Position numbers and translations under genes: made by a program. From Erwinia mallotivora (GTDB lineage Bacteria > Pseudomonadota > Gammaproteobacteria > Enterobacterales > Enterobacteriaceae): a stretch of DNA of 64,000 nucleotides. The notes beneath the pieces are model-generated. The model saw only the letters and a list, made by a program, of their open reading frames with translations, made no database searches and was not told the DNA's origin. The stretch spans positions 62,001 through 126,000 of the forward strand of contig NZ_JFHN01000034.1 of the NCBI RefSeq assembly GCF_000590885.1. The letters are read 5' to 3'. Positions 45,479-54,598 of the stretch are shown in pieces; position 1 is the first letter of the stretch; each line of letters begins with the position of its first letter.

Positions 45479-46285
45479 TTAAGTACCACGGGCGTACATA
45501 CCATTTTGCGTGACGGTGTGTACGGTGCCAAACAGGCCCATTGGCAGATTATTGTTGTGCGCGGCGCTCAGCTCTTTTAATAACAGATAGCTGCCGAGTC
45601 TCTCCTGACAGAAAGCCACCGCTCGCTTCTGGTACGGGTCGGTCTGATCGTAAGGTGTGAAGTTTTCAACAAAAGCCAGTGAGACAGATTGCAGACGTTC
45701 AAATGCCGACTGCCACCAGACCGCAGGATAGGTGCCCAGCTCGATGCCGCCAATAATCAGGTGGGCACAGTTCAGGAACAGGAAGCTGTCCTGTTCAGAT
45801 ATCACCCCCAAATCCACGGCCAGCGCGGTATATTTCAGCAGGTCGCTGACATGGTGAAAGGCAATATATTGCTGGAATAAATTACCCAACTGCATGGGCC
45901 TGGAAACGATATATTGATGGCCTTCCGCAAGATGGGGAATAATCGGCTTCTCAGAGGCCTCTTTAATCCCCACGTCATGGGTTCCGCCGTAATCAATCGA
46001 GGGTGCGCCGTAATTTTCACGGGTCACGAATTTGCGGTATTGCCAGATAGTCAGACTGCCTTCATTCAACTTCATTTCAGCGGCAATATTGCGGATCACC
46101 ATCGGACCAATCGCACCGGAAAGCTGTTTATGCAACTCGACAGCATTATCGATAAATTCATAACCGGGAATAATATGCAGACCCTGAGTGTTTTCAGGCA
46201 TCACAGCATTAAGCCAGACGATACTGGCATCAGCAGGAAGGTGATAGCAGGGCAAATCCTGATGACAGATAATAAAAGTTTTCAT
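45479..46285 (-). CDS. Unidentified 268-residue protein heading the CDP-sugar operon
   Basis: I do not recognise a family with certainty. The protein is soluble, starts MKTFIICHQDLPCYHLPAD, and has a motif-like stretch RKFVTRENYG near 85 and HHVSDLLKYTALAVDLG near 150, followed by IGGIELGTYPAVWWQSAFERL. It has no signal peptide or membrane helix. The start MKTFIICHQ and the general layout recall small glycosyltransferases of the DUF4422 kind, but the diagnostic motifs are not clear. GGAAC before ATG 46285. As first gene of the operon it may transfer or activate the sugar made by the other five. Confidence 0.65.
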   Translation of the reverse strand: MKTFIICHQDLPCYHLPADASIVWLNAVMPENTQGLHIIPGYEFIDNAVELHKQLSGAIGPMVIRNIAAEMKLNEGSLTIWQYRKFVTRENYGAPSIDYGGTHDVGIKEASEKPIIPHLAEGHQYIVSRPMQLGNLFQQYIAFHHVSDLLKYTALAVDLGVISEQDSFLFLNCAHLIIGGIELGTYPAVWWQSAFERLQSVSLAFVENFTPYDQTDPYQKRAVAFCQERLGSYLLLKELSAAHNNNLPMGLFGTVHTVTQNGMYARGT

Positions 46286-46370
46286 GAAATGTTCCGAAGG
46301 GGAATGCCTGGAGCAATGCTAGCGCAGGGCTTATCTTTCAATTAAAAGAATAAACGCATTTTTATACTGT

Positions 46371-46395
46371 TTATCGGCGTCAGGGCGCAGCTTCA
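46371..46395 (-). promoter_or_regulatory. Possible sigma-28-like promoter of the CDP-sugar operon
   Basis: A perfect -10 GCCGATAA is on the minus strand 86 bases before the operon. The best -35 (TGAAGCTG, five of eight matches) is only nine bases away rather than eleven, so the element is incomplete. Confidence 0.3.
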
Positions 46396-46580
46396 GGATG
46401 CGTTTTTCATAAAAAACAAATTCTTCGCCCGCTTCGCTGTAAAGCTTTACAGAAACCTTACGGATTGCCGATAACAGCTGATGTAGCCGCCGTTGAGTGT
46501 TCAGAGCCTGATGGCACGGGCTGTTAATTCACGCCATGCCGTGCATGGCATGAAACCTTTACCTTCCGGAGTGTCGTACG

Positions 46581-47549
46581 ATGCGCTTCAATTATGATTT
46601 GTTACCCGGAGAACTGCTGTCGTTTGATGAAATCAGCGAACGCTACAGTCAGCGCTACCCTGACGATAAGTCGTTAACCAGTCGCGGCCTGCTCAGTCCG
46701 TCCACGTCCAGTAAAAACCGGACTATCCGCGCCGTTTTTGCCAGCAAAGACAGCCAGATCCCGATGGAGGATCTGCTGTTTATTGCCAACGATAATGAAA
46801 GAAAAAATTATCTGTCACGCTTTGAGCACTACTTACTGCATCAGGAAAGTTTTCTCTATTTTCGTCGTCCGGCAGAACCGGCCCCGTGGAATACCTGGAA
46901 AGTGATGGGTGAGAGCAAAGTACTGGCGATGCTCGATCCGGCGTCGATTATGGCGCAAAGCCTGATGCAGCAGCGCGGCTATACGCTGGCGTTGTTGCGC
47001 ACCGAGGAAGAGGAGGAGTACTGGCAACTGTATGACCGCCAGTCAAAACCCTGCTTTGAATACTCGCGCCAATTGCAGTTTATCGTGGTACTGACTTCGC
47101 CGCTGTTACCGCCTGCGGGCGGGGTAATACAAGGCACGCAGGTGGGGCGGCGGGTGAAGGCCAGGCTGTGGCAAAAGGCCAGTCAGCAGGAGTTCAGCAG
47201 TTCGGTGCGCGAGCGCTACGGGGCCTGCGTCATCACCGGCACGCTGCTCGGTGAGGAAAACAACTGGCCGTGGGTGGAAGCCTGCCATATCGACATGCGC
47301 GAGAATGAGCAGGGTTTCCTGCTGGATAACCATACTGATAACGGCCTGTTTTTGCGCAGTGACTTACAGCGACTGTTTATCAGCCGCCGGTTAACCATTG
47401 ATGCAGAGAGCGGGGTGGTGCGATTTCGTACTGCGTTGCCGGAAGATCAGGCGCTGGCTGCCTTTTATCAGGCGCTGGAAGGAAAAGTCTGTGCGCTATG
47501 GTCACAGGTGCCGCAGGCCACGCGCGCGCGGTTGCATCAATTCCGCTAA
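46581..47549 (+). CDS. HNH endonuclease-motif protein
   Basis: 322-residue protein with a C-terminal HNH_2-type motif at about 215-275: Cys in YGACVITG, ACHIDMRENEQG with the metal His, the DNHTDNGLFLRSDLQRLF Asn/Asp cluster. The N-terminal 200 residues resemble no family I can name. Such proteins are common single genes near defence or mobile DNA in Enterobacterales, yet many are chromosomal with unknown role. ATG 46581 has TTCCGGAG upstream. It stands alone between the sugar operon and fliA, both of which face other ways or are separated by own promoters. Confidence 0.78.
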   Translation: MRFNYDLLPGELLSFDEISERYSQRYPDDKSLTSRGLLSPSTSSKNRTIRAVFASKDSQIPMEDLLFIANDNERKNYLSRFEHYLLHQESFLYFRRPAEPAPWNTWKVMGESKVLAMLDPASIMAQSLMQQRGYTLALLRTEEEEEYWQLYDRQSKPCFEYSRQLQFIVVLTSPLLPPAGGVIQGTQVGRRVKARLWQKASQQEFSSSVRERYGACVITGTLLGEENNWPWVEACHIDMRENEQGFLLDNHTDNGLFLRSDLQRLFISRRLTIDAESGVVRFRTALPEDQALAAFYQALEGKVCALWSQVPQATRARLHQFR

Positions 47550-47641
47550 ACGGTCAGCGGGCGACGAATAACGGCCTGCCCGCTGGCACAAAATTGAAAT
47601 AACCTGCCTTTTTTACCGTTATTCCGCCAATCAATCTTCTC

Positions 47642-47668
47642 TACAGAAACCGATAATCGTGCCGATAA
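47642..47668 (+). promoter_or_regulatory. Sigma-28-type promoter of fliA
   Basis: TACAGAAA, 11 bases, GCCGATAA. The -10 is perfect, the -35 matches half of the consensus. E. coli fliA is known to be autoregulated by FliA in addition to FlhDC, which fits. Confidence 0.6.
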
Positions 47669-47692
47669 CTTAACTAACGCAGGATAGTCAGA

Positions 47693-48415
47693 GTGAACGA
47701 TCTATATACCGCCGGTGGCGTGATGGATAAAAACTCGCTGTGGCAGAGATATGTGCCACTGGTGCGCCATGAAGCGCTGCGCTTACAGGTCAGGTTGCCT
47801 GCCAGCGTCGAACTTGATGACCTGTTACAGGCAGGGGGCATTGGCTTGTTGAACGCCGTGGAGCGCTACGATGCGCTTCAGGGAACGGCGTTTACCACCT
47901 ATGCCGTGCAACGTATCCGTGGCGCCATGCTTGATGAATTGCGCAGCCGCGACTGGGCACCACGTAGCGTAAGGCGTAATGCGCGTGAAGTGGCTGCTGC
48001 AATGCATCAGGTCGAGCAGGCGTTAGGACGTTCTGCCACCGAACAGGAAGTGGCGGCGCAGCTGGACGTATCTCTGGAAGAGTACCGGCAGATCCTGCTG
48101 GATACCAACAACAGCCAGCTGTTTTCTTACGATGAATTTCGTGAGGAACACGGTGACAGCGCGGAGCTGGTGACGGAAGGGCATGAAGAGGCCAATCCGC
48201 TGCATCAGCTGATGGAAGGGAATCTGCGTGAACGCGTCATTGAAGCGATCGAGGCTCTGCCCGAACGCGAGAAAATGGTGCTGACACTTTATTACCAGGA
48301 GGAGCTGAACCTGAAAGAGATTGGCGCAGTGCTGGAGGTCGGGGAATCCCGTGTCAGCCAGCTGCACAGTCAGGCGATAAAACGCCTGCGCACCCGATTA
48401 ACGGCAGCGCGCTAA
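47693..48415 (+). CDS. fliA: Flagellar sigma factor FliA (sigma-28)
   Basis: 240-residue sigma factor for class III flagellar genes. Region 2 (LLQAGGIGLLNAVERYDALQGTAFTTYAVQRIRGAMLDELRSRDW split over about 45-90) and region 4 (LPEREKMVLTLYYQEELNLKEIGAVL near 190) are almost identical to E. coli. The start is GTG 47693 giving MNDLYTAGGVMDKNSLWQRY; E. coli fliA also begins with GTG and this N-terminus. It would act on the fliC, fliD and chemoreceptor promoters described here. Confidence 0.97.
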   Translation: MNDLYTAGGVMDKNSLWQRYVPLVRHEALRLQVRLPASVELDDLLQAGGIGLLNAVERYDALQGTAFTTYAVQRIRGAMLDELRSRDWAPRSVRRNAREVAAAMHQVEQALGRSATEQEVAAQLDVSLEEYRQILLDTNNSQLFSYDEFREEHGDSAELVTEGHEEANPLHQLMEGNLRERVIEAIEALPEREKMVLTLYYQEELNLKEIGAVLEVGESRVSQLHSQAIKRLRTRLTAAR

Positions 48416-48458
48416 AGGAGTCAGTTTTGCATTTTTAACAGCAATCGGGGACTCCATA

Positions 48459-48962
48459 ATGGGATCCAAAACCAAACTCAGGCCGTTGAGCCGCTATTTA
48501 AAAGACTATAAACACAGCCAGAGTAACTGCTCGCATTGCAGCAAAGTGCTGGACCGCATGGCGCTGGTCTTTCGCGGACAAATCATTAATAAAGAAGCCA
48601 TTGCCCGGATGGACCAGCTCATAGACGATCAGGTCTGGTTAAAACTTCAGAATGAACTGACAGCCCTGTGCCGGTTTTGCAGCGATATTTATTGCAACAC
48701 CCACCCGAATTATTTCGACATTATGGCGTTTAAGCAGTATCTGTTTGAGCAAACAGAAATGAGTCACAGCACCATTCGCGAATATGTTGTTCGCCTGCGT
48801 CGTCTCGACGATATGCTCTCGGCTCGAAATTTCCCGGCGGAAAAACTACAAGGCACCAGCTGGCACGCCTGTCTGGAAAATGATCTGCCGGATGCCGGTA
48901 ATAACAATTACCGTATTGCGCTGCGTAAATATGACCAGTTTTTAGGCTGGCAGCGAAATTAG
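48459..48962 (+). CDS. fliZ: Regulator FliZ
   Basis: 167-residue DNA-binding protein that in E. coli represses RpoS-dependent promoters and in Salmonella raises flagellar and SPI-1 expression. It matches E. coli FliZ at the N-terminus (RPLSRYLKDYKHSQSNCSHC) and in the recombinase-like core (LFEQTEMSHSTIREYVVRLRRLDDML, NNNYRIALRKYDQFL). It is about 16 residues shorter at the C-terminus. 43 bases after fliA, same transcript. Confidence 0.94.
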   Translation: MGSKTKLRPLSRYLKDYKHSQSNCSHCSKVLDRMALVFRGQIINKEAIARMDQLIDDQVWLKLQNELTALCRFCSDIYCNTHPNYFDIMAFKQYLFEQTEMSHSTIREYVVRLRRLDDMLSARNFPAEKLQGTSWHACLENDLPDAGNNNYRIALRKYDQFLGWQRN

Positions 48963-49051
48963 TTGCTGGCTTCAGACCTTTTCAGGTTACCTGCCTGTCT
49001 TATTCTGTAAAACTGTAAGGACAACTGACTGCGCCTGTTCAGGAGGCTATC

Positions 49052-50038
49052 TTGTCCTTACATCTTCTTAATGCTTTTCCCCGTCTGGAACTGCTGGGTT
49101 CACCCACGCCGCTGGAACATCTGCCCCGTCTTTCTGACTACATGGGGCGGGATATTTTTATTAAACGTGACGATTTCACCCCGCTAGGCTTGGGCGGTAA
49201 TAAGCTGCGCAAGCTGGAGTTTCTGGCGGCAGATGCCCTGCGACAGGGCGCGGACCTGCTACTGACGGCCGGCGCAATTCAGTCGAACCATGTGCGACAG
49301 ACCGCCGCCGTGGCGGCTAAGCTGGGACTGAAATGTGTGGCGTTGCTGGAAAATCCCACGGGCACCAGTGCCGAAAACTACCTGTCGAATGGCAATCGTC
49401 TGCTGCTTGAGCTGATGGACGCTGAAGTGGTGATGGTCGATGCGCTGGAGCATCCCACCGAACAGCTGGAAGAGCAGGCCGAACGACTGGAGGCGCAGGG
49501 TTTTCGTCCTTACATCGTTCCGGTTGGCGGCTCCAGTGCGCCTGGGGCGCTGGGCTATGTTGAATGTGCGCAGGAGATAGCACACCAGAGCGAGGGCGTC
49601 GTGGATTTTGCGGCGGTGGTGGTCGCCTCCGGCAGTGCCGGAACCCATGCCGGACTGGCGGTGGGACTGGAACAGTTACTGCCGGGGACCGAACTGGTGG
49701 GCGTCACCGTCTCCCGCAAGGTGGAGGAACAGCGGCCTAAGGTGGTGGATATCCGCGACAGGCTCGCTTCGTTGCTGGAACTGACCGCCACGGCACCGGT
49801 GGTGCTGTGGGATGACTATTTCGCGCCAGGTTATGGTCAGCCCAATCCCGAGGCGAACGAGGCGATTCGTTTGCTGGCGAGGCTGGAAGGGATCTTTCTT
49901 GACCCGGTCTATACTGGTAAAGCAATGGCCGGTTTACTGGACGGTATCAGTCAGAATCGCTTTCGCCGTCAGGGGCCGATTGTTTTTGTCCACACCGGCG
50001 GTACGCCTGCGCTGTTTGCTTATCACCCTTTGTTCTGA
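49052..50038 (+). CDS. dcyD: D-cysteine desulfhydrase
   Basis: 328-residue PLP enzyme (fold type II, ACC deaminase family) that breaks D-cysteine to pyruvate, ammonia and sulfide. The PLP Lys is in [12 protein letters not shown] at about residue 50; [19 protein letters not shown] and [15 protein letters not shown] bind substrate and phosphate. The start is TTG 49052, decided by AGGAGG seven bases upstream and by the conserved N-terminus. Next to the cystine transporter, as in E. coli. Confidence 0.94.
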   Translation: MSLHLLNAFPRLELLGSPTPLEHLPRLSDYMGRDIFIKRDDFTPLGLGGNKLRKLEFLAADALRQGADLLLTAGAIQSNHVRQTAAVAAKLGLKCVALLENPTGTSAENYLSNGNRLLLELMDAEVVMVDALEHPTEQLEEQAERLEAQGFRPYIVPVGGSSAPGALGYVECAQEIAHQSEGVVDFAAVVVASGSAGTHAGLAVGLEQLLPGTELVGVTVSRKVEEQRPKVVDIRDRLASLLELTATAPVVLWDDYFAPGYGQPNPEANEAIRLLARLEGIFLDPVYTGKAMAGLLDGISQNRFRRQGPIVFVHTGGTPALFAYHPLF

Positions 50039-50130
50039 ATTAGTTCAGATTGTTCTTAACACACAGCTGGTATTAATCAGACTGGCCGCATAGATTCTGT
50101 CAGCATCTGATTAGCGAAATGGAGTTGTTT

Positions 50131-50934
50131 ATGAAGCTTTCTCTCATCCGTCGTCAACTGATTATGGGGCTGATGTCCCTTTCTCTGCTGGCCGGGCTCT
50201 CTTCCGGCGCGCTCGCCGCTGATGAAAATCTGCTGAATAAAGTCAAACAGCGCGGTTCGCTGCTGGTGGGTCTGGAAGGCACCTATCCGCCATTCAGTTT
50301 CCAGGACAGCAATGGCAAGCTGGCCGGATTTGAGGTGGATTTCGCCCAGGCACTGGCACAGCATCTTGGAGTGAAGGCCAGCCTGAAACCTACCAAATGG
50401 GACGGAATGCTGGCCTCGCTGGATTCCGGTCGCATTGATGTGGTGATCAATCAGGTCACTATTTCCGATGAGCGGCAGAAAAAATATGACTTCTCAACGC
50501 CTTATACCGTTTCCGGTATCCAGGCGCTGACGCTGAAGAAAAACGCTGCGACCATCAATAAACCGGACGATCTGAGCGGCAAAAAAGTCGGTGTCGGGCT
50601 TGGCACCAATTATGAGCAGTGGCTGCGTGGCAACGTGAAGGGCGTCGATATCCGTACTTACGACGACGATCCCACCAAATATCAGGATCTGCGCGTGGGC
50701 CGTCTTGATGCCATTCTGGTGGACCGTCTCGCCGCCCTCGACCTGGTGAAAAAAACCGGTGACAGCCTCGCGGTGGCCGGTCCTGCTTTCTCCCGCCAGG
50801 CATCCGGCGTTGCGCTGCGTAAAAACAATCCTCAGCTGTTACAGGCTATTGACGCAGCCATTGCAGAGATGCAGAAGGATGGCACCATGACCAGGCTGTC
50901 AGAGAAATGGTTTGGCGTGGATGTGACGAAATAA
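50131..50934 (+). CDS. tcyJ: Cystine ABC transporter substrate-binding protein TcyJ (FliY)
   Basis: 267-residue periplasmic protein: signal peptide to about residue 29 (ending SGALAA), then an SBP_bac_3 domain with KQRGSLLVGLEGTYPPFSFQD. Matches E. coli FliY/TcyJ, which binds cystine and related compounds. ATG 50131 with GGAG upstream is used; an in-frame ATG 12 bases earlier is the alternative. Its stop overlaps the tcyL start by one base. Confidence 0.94.
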   Translation: MKLSLIRRQLIMGLMSLSLLAGLSSGALAADENLLNKVKQRGSLLVGLEGTYPPFSFQDSNGKLAGFEVDFAQALAQHLGVKASLKPTKWDGMLASLDSGRIDVVINQVTISDERQKKYDFSTPYTVSGIQALTLKKNAATINKPDDLSGKKVGVGLGTNYEQWLRGNVKGVDIRTYDDDPTKYQDLRVGRLDAILVDRLAALDLVKKTGDSLAVAGPAFSRQASGVALRKNNPQLLQAIDAAIAEMQKDGTMTRLSEKWFGVDVTK

Positions 50935-51602
50935 TGCAGGAAAGTGTTCAACTGGTGCTGGATTCAGCACCATTTTTATTGAAAGGGGCGCTGTTTACCC
51001 TGCAACTCAGCATTGGCGGGATGTTTTTCGGTCTGCTGCTGGGTTTTATGCTGGCGATAATGCGGCTTTCGTCGTTCTGGCCGCTGTCATGGGCTTCCCG
51101 CTTTTATGTCTCGATATTTCGGGGTACGCCGCTGATTGCCCAGCTGTTTATGATTTACTACGGCCTGCCGCAGTTTGGTATTGAGCTGGACCCGGTTCCC
51201 TCTGCAATGATCGGTCTTTCCCTTAACACCGCCGCCTATGCCTCTGAATCACTGCGTGGTGCCATTGCCGCCATCGAACGCGGCCAGTGGGAGGCGGCGG
51301 CCAGCATCGGCATGACCCGCTGGCAGACCCTGCGTCGGGTTGTTCTGCCGCAGGCTGCCCGCACGGCGCTGCCGCCCCTCGGCAACAGTTTTATCAGTCT
51401 GGTTAAAGACACTTCGCTGGCGGCGACCATCCAGGTGCCGGAGTTGTTCCGTCAGGCGCAGCTGATCACCTCGCGCACCCTTGAGGTATTCACCATGTAT
51501 CTGGCTGCATCGCTGATTTACTGGGTGATGGCAACGCTGCTGTCGGTGTTACAGAGCCGGCTGGAAGAGCGGGTGAACCGCCAGGATCGGGAGGAAAAAT
51601 GA
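50934..51602 (+). CDS. tcyL: Cystine ABC transporter permease TcyL
   Basis: 222-residue inner membrane permease of the polar amino acid family, with about five helices and the EAA loop that contacts the ATPase ([22 protein letters not shown] at about 120-141). ATG 50934 overlaps the tcyJ stop (TAATG); a frame starting further upstream would run through tcyJ. It overlaps tcyN by four bases, completing a tight operon. Confidence 0.94.
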   Translation: MQESVQLVLDSAPFLLKGALFTLQLSIGGMFFGLLLGFMLAIMRLSSFWPLSWASRFYVSIFRGTPLIAQLFMIYYGLPQFGIELDPVPSAMIGLSLNTAAYASESLRGAIAAIERGQWEAAASIGMTRWQTLRRVVLPQAARTALPPLGNSFISLVKDTSLAATIQVPELFRQAQLITSRTLEVFTMYLAASLIYWVMATLLSVLQSRLEERVNRQDREEK

Positions 51603-52348
51603 GCGCGATAAGCGTCAGTCAACTGACAAAACAGTTCAACGGTCAGACCGTGCTGCACGGCATTGATATGGCGGTGGCGGCGGGGGAAGTGGTGGCGATT
51701 ATCGGGCCAAGCGGCTCCGGCAAAACCACCTTATTGCGCAGTATTAACCTGCTTGAATCTCCCGACAGCGGGATTATCCAGGTGGGCGATATTCGCATTG
51801 ATGCGGCAACGGCTGGCAGAGAGCGTGAGCGGGTACGCCAGCTGCGACAGCAGGTAGGATTTGTCTTTCAGAATTTCAATCTGTTTCCCCATCGCACGGT
51901 GCTGGAGAACATTATTGAAGGGCCCACCATCGTCAGAGGCGAGCCAAAAGAGCAGGCTGTGGCCCATGCGCGTCAGCTGCTGGCGAAAGTGGGCCTGCAA
52001 GGGCGGGATGCGAGTTTTCCGCGTCGTCTCTCCGGCGGGCAACAGCAGCGGGTGGCTATCGCCCGTGCGCTGGCAATGCGTCCGCAGGTCATTCTGTTTG
52101 ATGAACCCACATCGGCGCTGGACCCGGAGCTGGTAGGCGAGGTACTGAATACCATCCGCGCCCTGGCTGAGGAGAAGCGCACGATGGTGATTGTCACCCA
52201 CGAGATGAGCTTTGCCCGCGACGTGGCGGACAGGGTGATTTTTATGGACCAGGGGCGAATAGTAGAGCAGGGCGCGGCTGAAGCGCTGTTTACCACGCCG
52301 CAACAGCCACGCACCCGGCAATTCCTCGATAAATTCCTCAATTCATAA
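51599..52348 (+). CDS. tcyN: Cystine ABC transporter ATP-binding protein TcyN
   Basis: 249-residue ATPase with Walker [10 protein letters not shown] (about 37-45), signature LSGGQQQR (about 147), Walker [13 protein letters not shown] (about 167) and switch His in [10 protein letters not shown]. Energises the TcyL pore for cystine uptake via TcyJ. ATG 51599 overlaps tcyL by four bases. Last gene of the operon. Confidence 0.95.
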   Translation: MSAISVSQLTKQFNGQTVLHGIDMAVAAGEVVAIIGPSGSGKTTLLRSINLLESPDSGIIQVGDIRIDAATAGRERERVRQLRQQVGFVFQNFNLFPHRTVLENIIEGPTIVRGEPKEQAVAHARQLLAKVGLQGRDASFPRRLSGGQQQRVAIARALAMRPQVILFDEPTSALDPELVGEVLNTIRALAEEKRTMVIVTHEMSFARDVADRVIFMDQGRIVEQGAAEALFTTPQQPRTRQFLDKFLNS

Positions 52349-52691
52349 CGACGATCGCCGGTTATCCGGCGGTCCTGTCCACCATTACCTGACTTCTGCT
52401 GCGATTACTCCCAAATATCTTTGAATGAAGGTGCAGAATATGGCACATAGCCTTTTTTTATTTGCAATACGCTCTTATTACTGCTGGTCACCGCTCAGTC
52501 TTTAAGAGTAACCTCATGGCCTTTTTCTCTGTAAAGGTAAATAATCTTAAAAATTGAGTTGGTATATTTAACCCGGCATTTTATCTGGTGCGATCTGTTA
52601 ACTATCCGGGCCATGTAATTTTATCTGCTGCCGCTAACGTCAGCTGTTCCACATTTTATTATTTATCTGACTGAGGTGGTGGAGGGATAAA
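52349..52691. other. 343-base spacer after the cystine operon
   Basis: Just after tcyN a six-base stem (CGCCGG / CCGGCG, 52359-52374) may act as a weak terminator; it has no T-tract. The remainder is AT-rich promoter DNA for the acyltransferase gene, with no frame worth calling. Confidence 0.5.
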
Positions 52692-53765
52692 ATGCATACT
52701 GCTGAGAGAGAAGAAATAGCCTGGATTAACAGCCTCAAAGGTGGCTGTATTTTGCTGGTGGTGCTCTGGCATGTCACCTTCCCGGGATATGCAACAACGG
52801 TTATACAGCTGAGTGCCGGATTTATTCCGGCCCGGCTCTGGCTGGCTGTTAATAATTATCTCGTACCACTGCGTATGCCGGTATTTTTCTTTGTATCTGG
52901 TTTGCTGGCAAGTCACGGTATTCTTCATCGTGACTGGAAACAGGTATTAACCGGCAGGGTGATTAATCTTTTTTATCTCTATTTTATCTGGGGAGTTATT
53001 CAGTGGCTGATCATCAGAGGCGTTTCAGGCCATATTATGGGCGGGCAATTATCGACCGGTAGCAATGCCGCCTGGGCAGAAACGCCACTGAAGTTTATGC
53101 GACTGATGCTGCTGGCGATGAGTTCCTGCTGGTATTTATATGCGCTGGGACTTTTCTTTCTGTTGGCTAAATTGTTTCGCCAGCAGAACGGTAGCTTACT
53201 GCTGATGGCGGTTGTGCTGAATTATGCCGCCGTGAGTGGAATTATTCCCGGCTGGGGACCGGCAAGCCTCGCGCAGTATCTGATTTTTTTCCTGCTGGGT
53301 GTTTTTCACAGCGATATGCTGCTGCGCTGGAGTGAAGGACGCCGCCGTAACCTGCCAGTCTGGCTGATGCTGGTGATACTGGCCGTTGCCCATCTGCTGC
53401 CGGGTCTTCGGCATAACCTGTTTCTCTCAGTGTTAAGCATTCTTTTCAGCATCGCCCTGTGCCGTCAGCTTAATCGATGGTTCACCCTGCGCTGGCTCAA
53501 CTGGCTGGGTCGTAACACGCTGCAAATCTATGTTCTGCATCGTATCTTTATTGAATTCTTTGGCATGTCGCTGATGCGAATGGCTGCACGGTATCAGCTG
53601 TTTGCCGACAACGTTTTTTCACTGATCTGGGCGGCAGGTTTTCCCGTGGTGATGGTAACGATCTGTGTGGCCTGCTCGGTGGCGGCAGGGACATTACTCA
53701 ACCGGGGCCTGGGAAGGCGTCTGTTTATTTATCCCACCTTACTGCACAGAAAATGCGATGTCTGA
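52692..53765 (+). CDS. Acyltransferase-3 family membrane protein
   Basis: 357-residue integral membrane protein of the acyltransferase 3 (OafA/YiaH-like) family, with about ten helices. Family hallmarks: the N-terminal WINSLKGGCILLVVLWHV with the catalytic-type His, RMPVFFFVSGLLAS near 60 and NTLQIYVLHRI near 280. Relatives acetylate or succinylate surface polysaccharides. The substrate is unknown; candidates are LPS, exopolysaccharide or the flagellar glycan. GGAGGG before ATG 52692. Stands alone before a long AT-rich spacer. Confidence 0.82.
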   Translation: MHTAEREEIAWINSLKGGCILLVVLWHVTFPGYATTVIQLSAGFIPARLWLAVNNYLVPLRMPVFFFVSGLLASHGILHRDWKQVLTGRVINLFYLYFIWGVIQWLIIRGVSGHIMGGQLSTGSNAAWAETPLKFMRLMLLAMSSCWYLYALGLFFLLAKLFRQQNGSLLLMAVVLNYAAVSGIIPGWGPASLAQYLIFFLLGVFHSDMLLRWSEGRRRNLPVWLMLVILAVAHLLPGLRHNLFLSVLSILFSIALCRQLNRWFTLRWLNWLGRNTLQIYVLHRIFIEFFGMSLMRMAARYQLFADNVFSLIWAAGFPVVMVTICVACSVAAGTLLNRGLGRRLFIYPTLLHRKCDV

Positions 53766-54598
53766 ATCAGTACAGACTGCCGCATGATTTTCTGATGGTT
53801 TTTGCTGATTAAATGCACCCCTAACGGGGAGGGTAAAAATCAGGTTACGGCTATGCTTTGTTTTTTCTTTTATGCAACTCGTTAAATCATATCAGGATAT
53901 ATTTTTAGCAAAAAAACAATTATTAGTGGTTAATTGAAAGATTTCTGTTGAAACGGAATGATTTTTATTACTTCTTATTAAAAATCCGAAATCGTTTTGT
54001 TTTTGTTGTTATGCGGCTTTCTATGTCAGGTTGTCAGTCTGAATTAATTGTGTCACTATTTTACTAATAATGTTGGGGGCTGAGTATTATCTGGTACTGC
54101 CTGACTCCGCTTAAGTGGGGATGGGTGCACAAGTCCGTTTTTTTATTAAACAGATTGCAGCCTGCATTGCTATGTTGAAAGGCTTATTGTCTTTGTAGTC
54201 AGTAAGCAGGGAAGTGATAGCGTTAAAATATATACTGCTTTAAAACGAACGGGTAAATTTTTTAAAATTTCTTCGGATTTCACAAAATATCATCATCCAT
54301 TTCAGGTTGGTTTTATTTTTGCTGGTTAGAATGTTCTGCTGTTAAGTTGGTCGGTTTTTCAGAAGAGGTTTTTGACATAAAAAACAGCTTTGCACATTGT
54401 TGGTTACTTTTTATCTGTATATTTTAATTTTTAAATTATTTATTTCATCTCACTCCTTATATTTTTTAACATTTTTTTGGGAGTCTCTGCCAGTTCCTCG
54501 TTTTATTAAAAATCAGCGTTTAACTGCTTGAGTAACTCTGGCGCGCACTCCTTTTTTTAATCTGCCATCCGCGGGTGGTTTTTCTATGGAGCTTATTT
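53766..54598. other. Long AT-rich region upstream of the giant adhesin
   Basis: 833 bases, markedly richer in A and T than the rest of the window, with many short A and T tracts. No frame, tRNA or terminator stands out. Such DNA before an adhesin gene is a plausible H-NS target; the adhesin promoter and leader must lie here. Confidence 0.6.
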
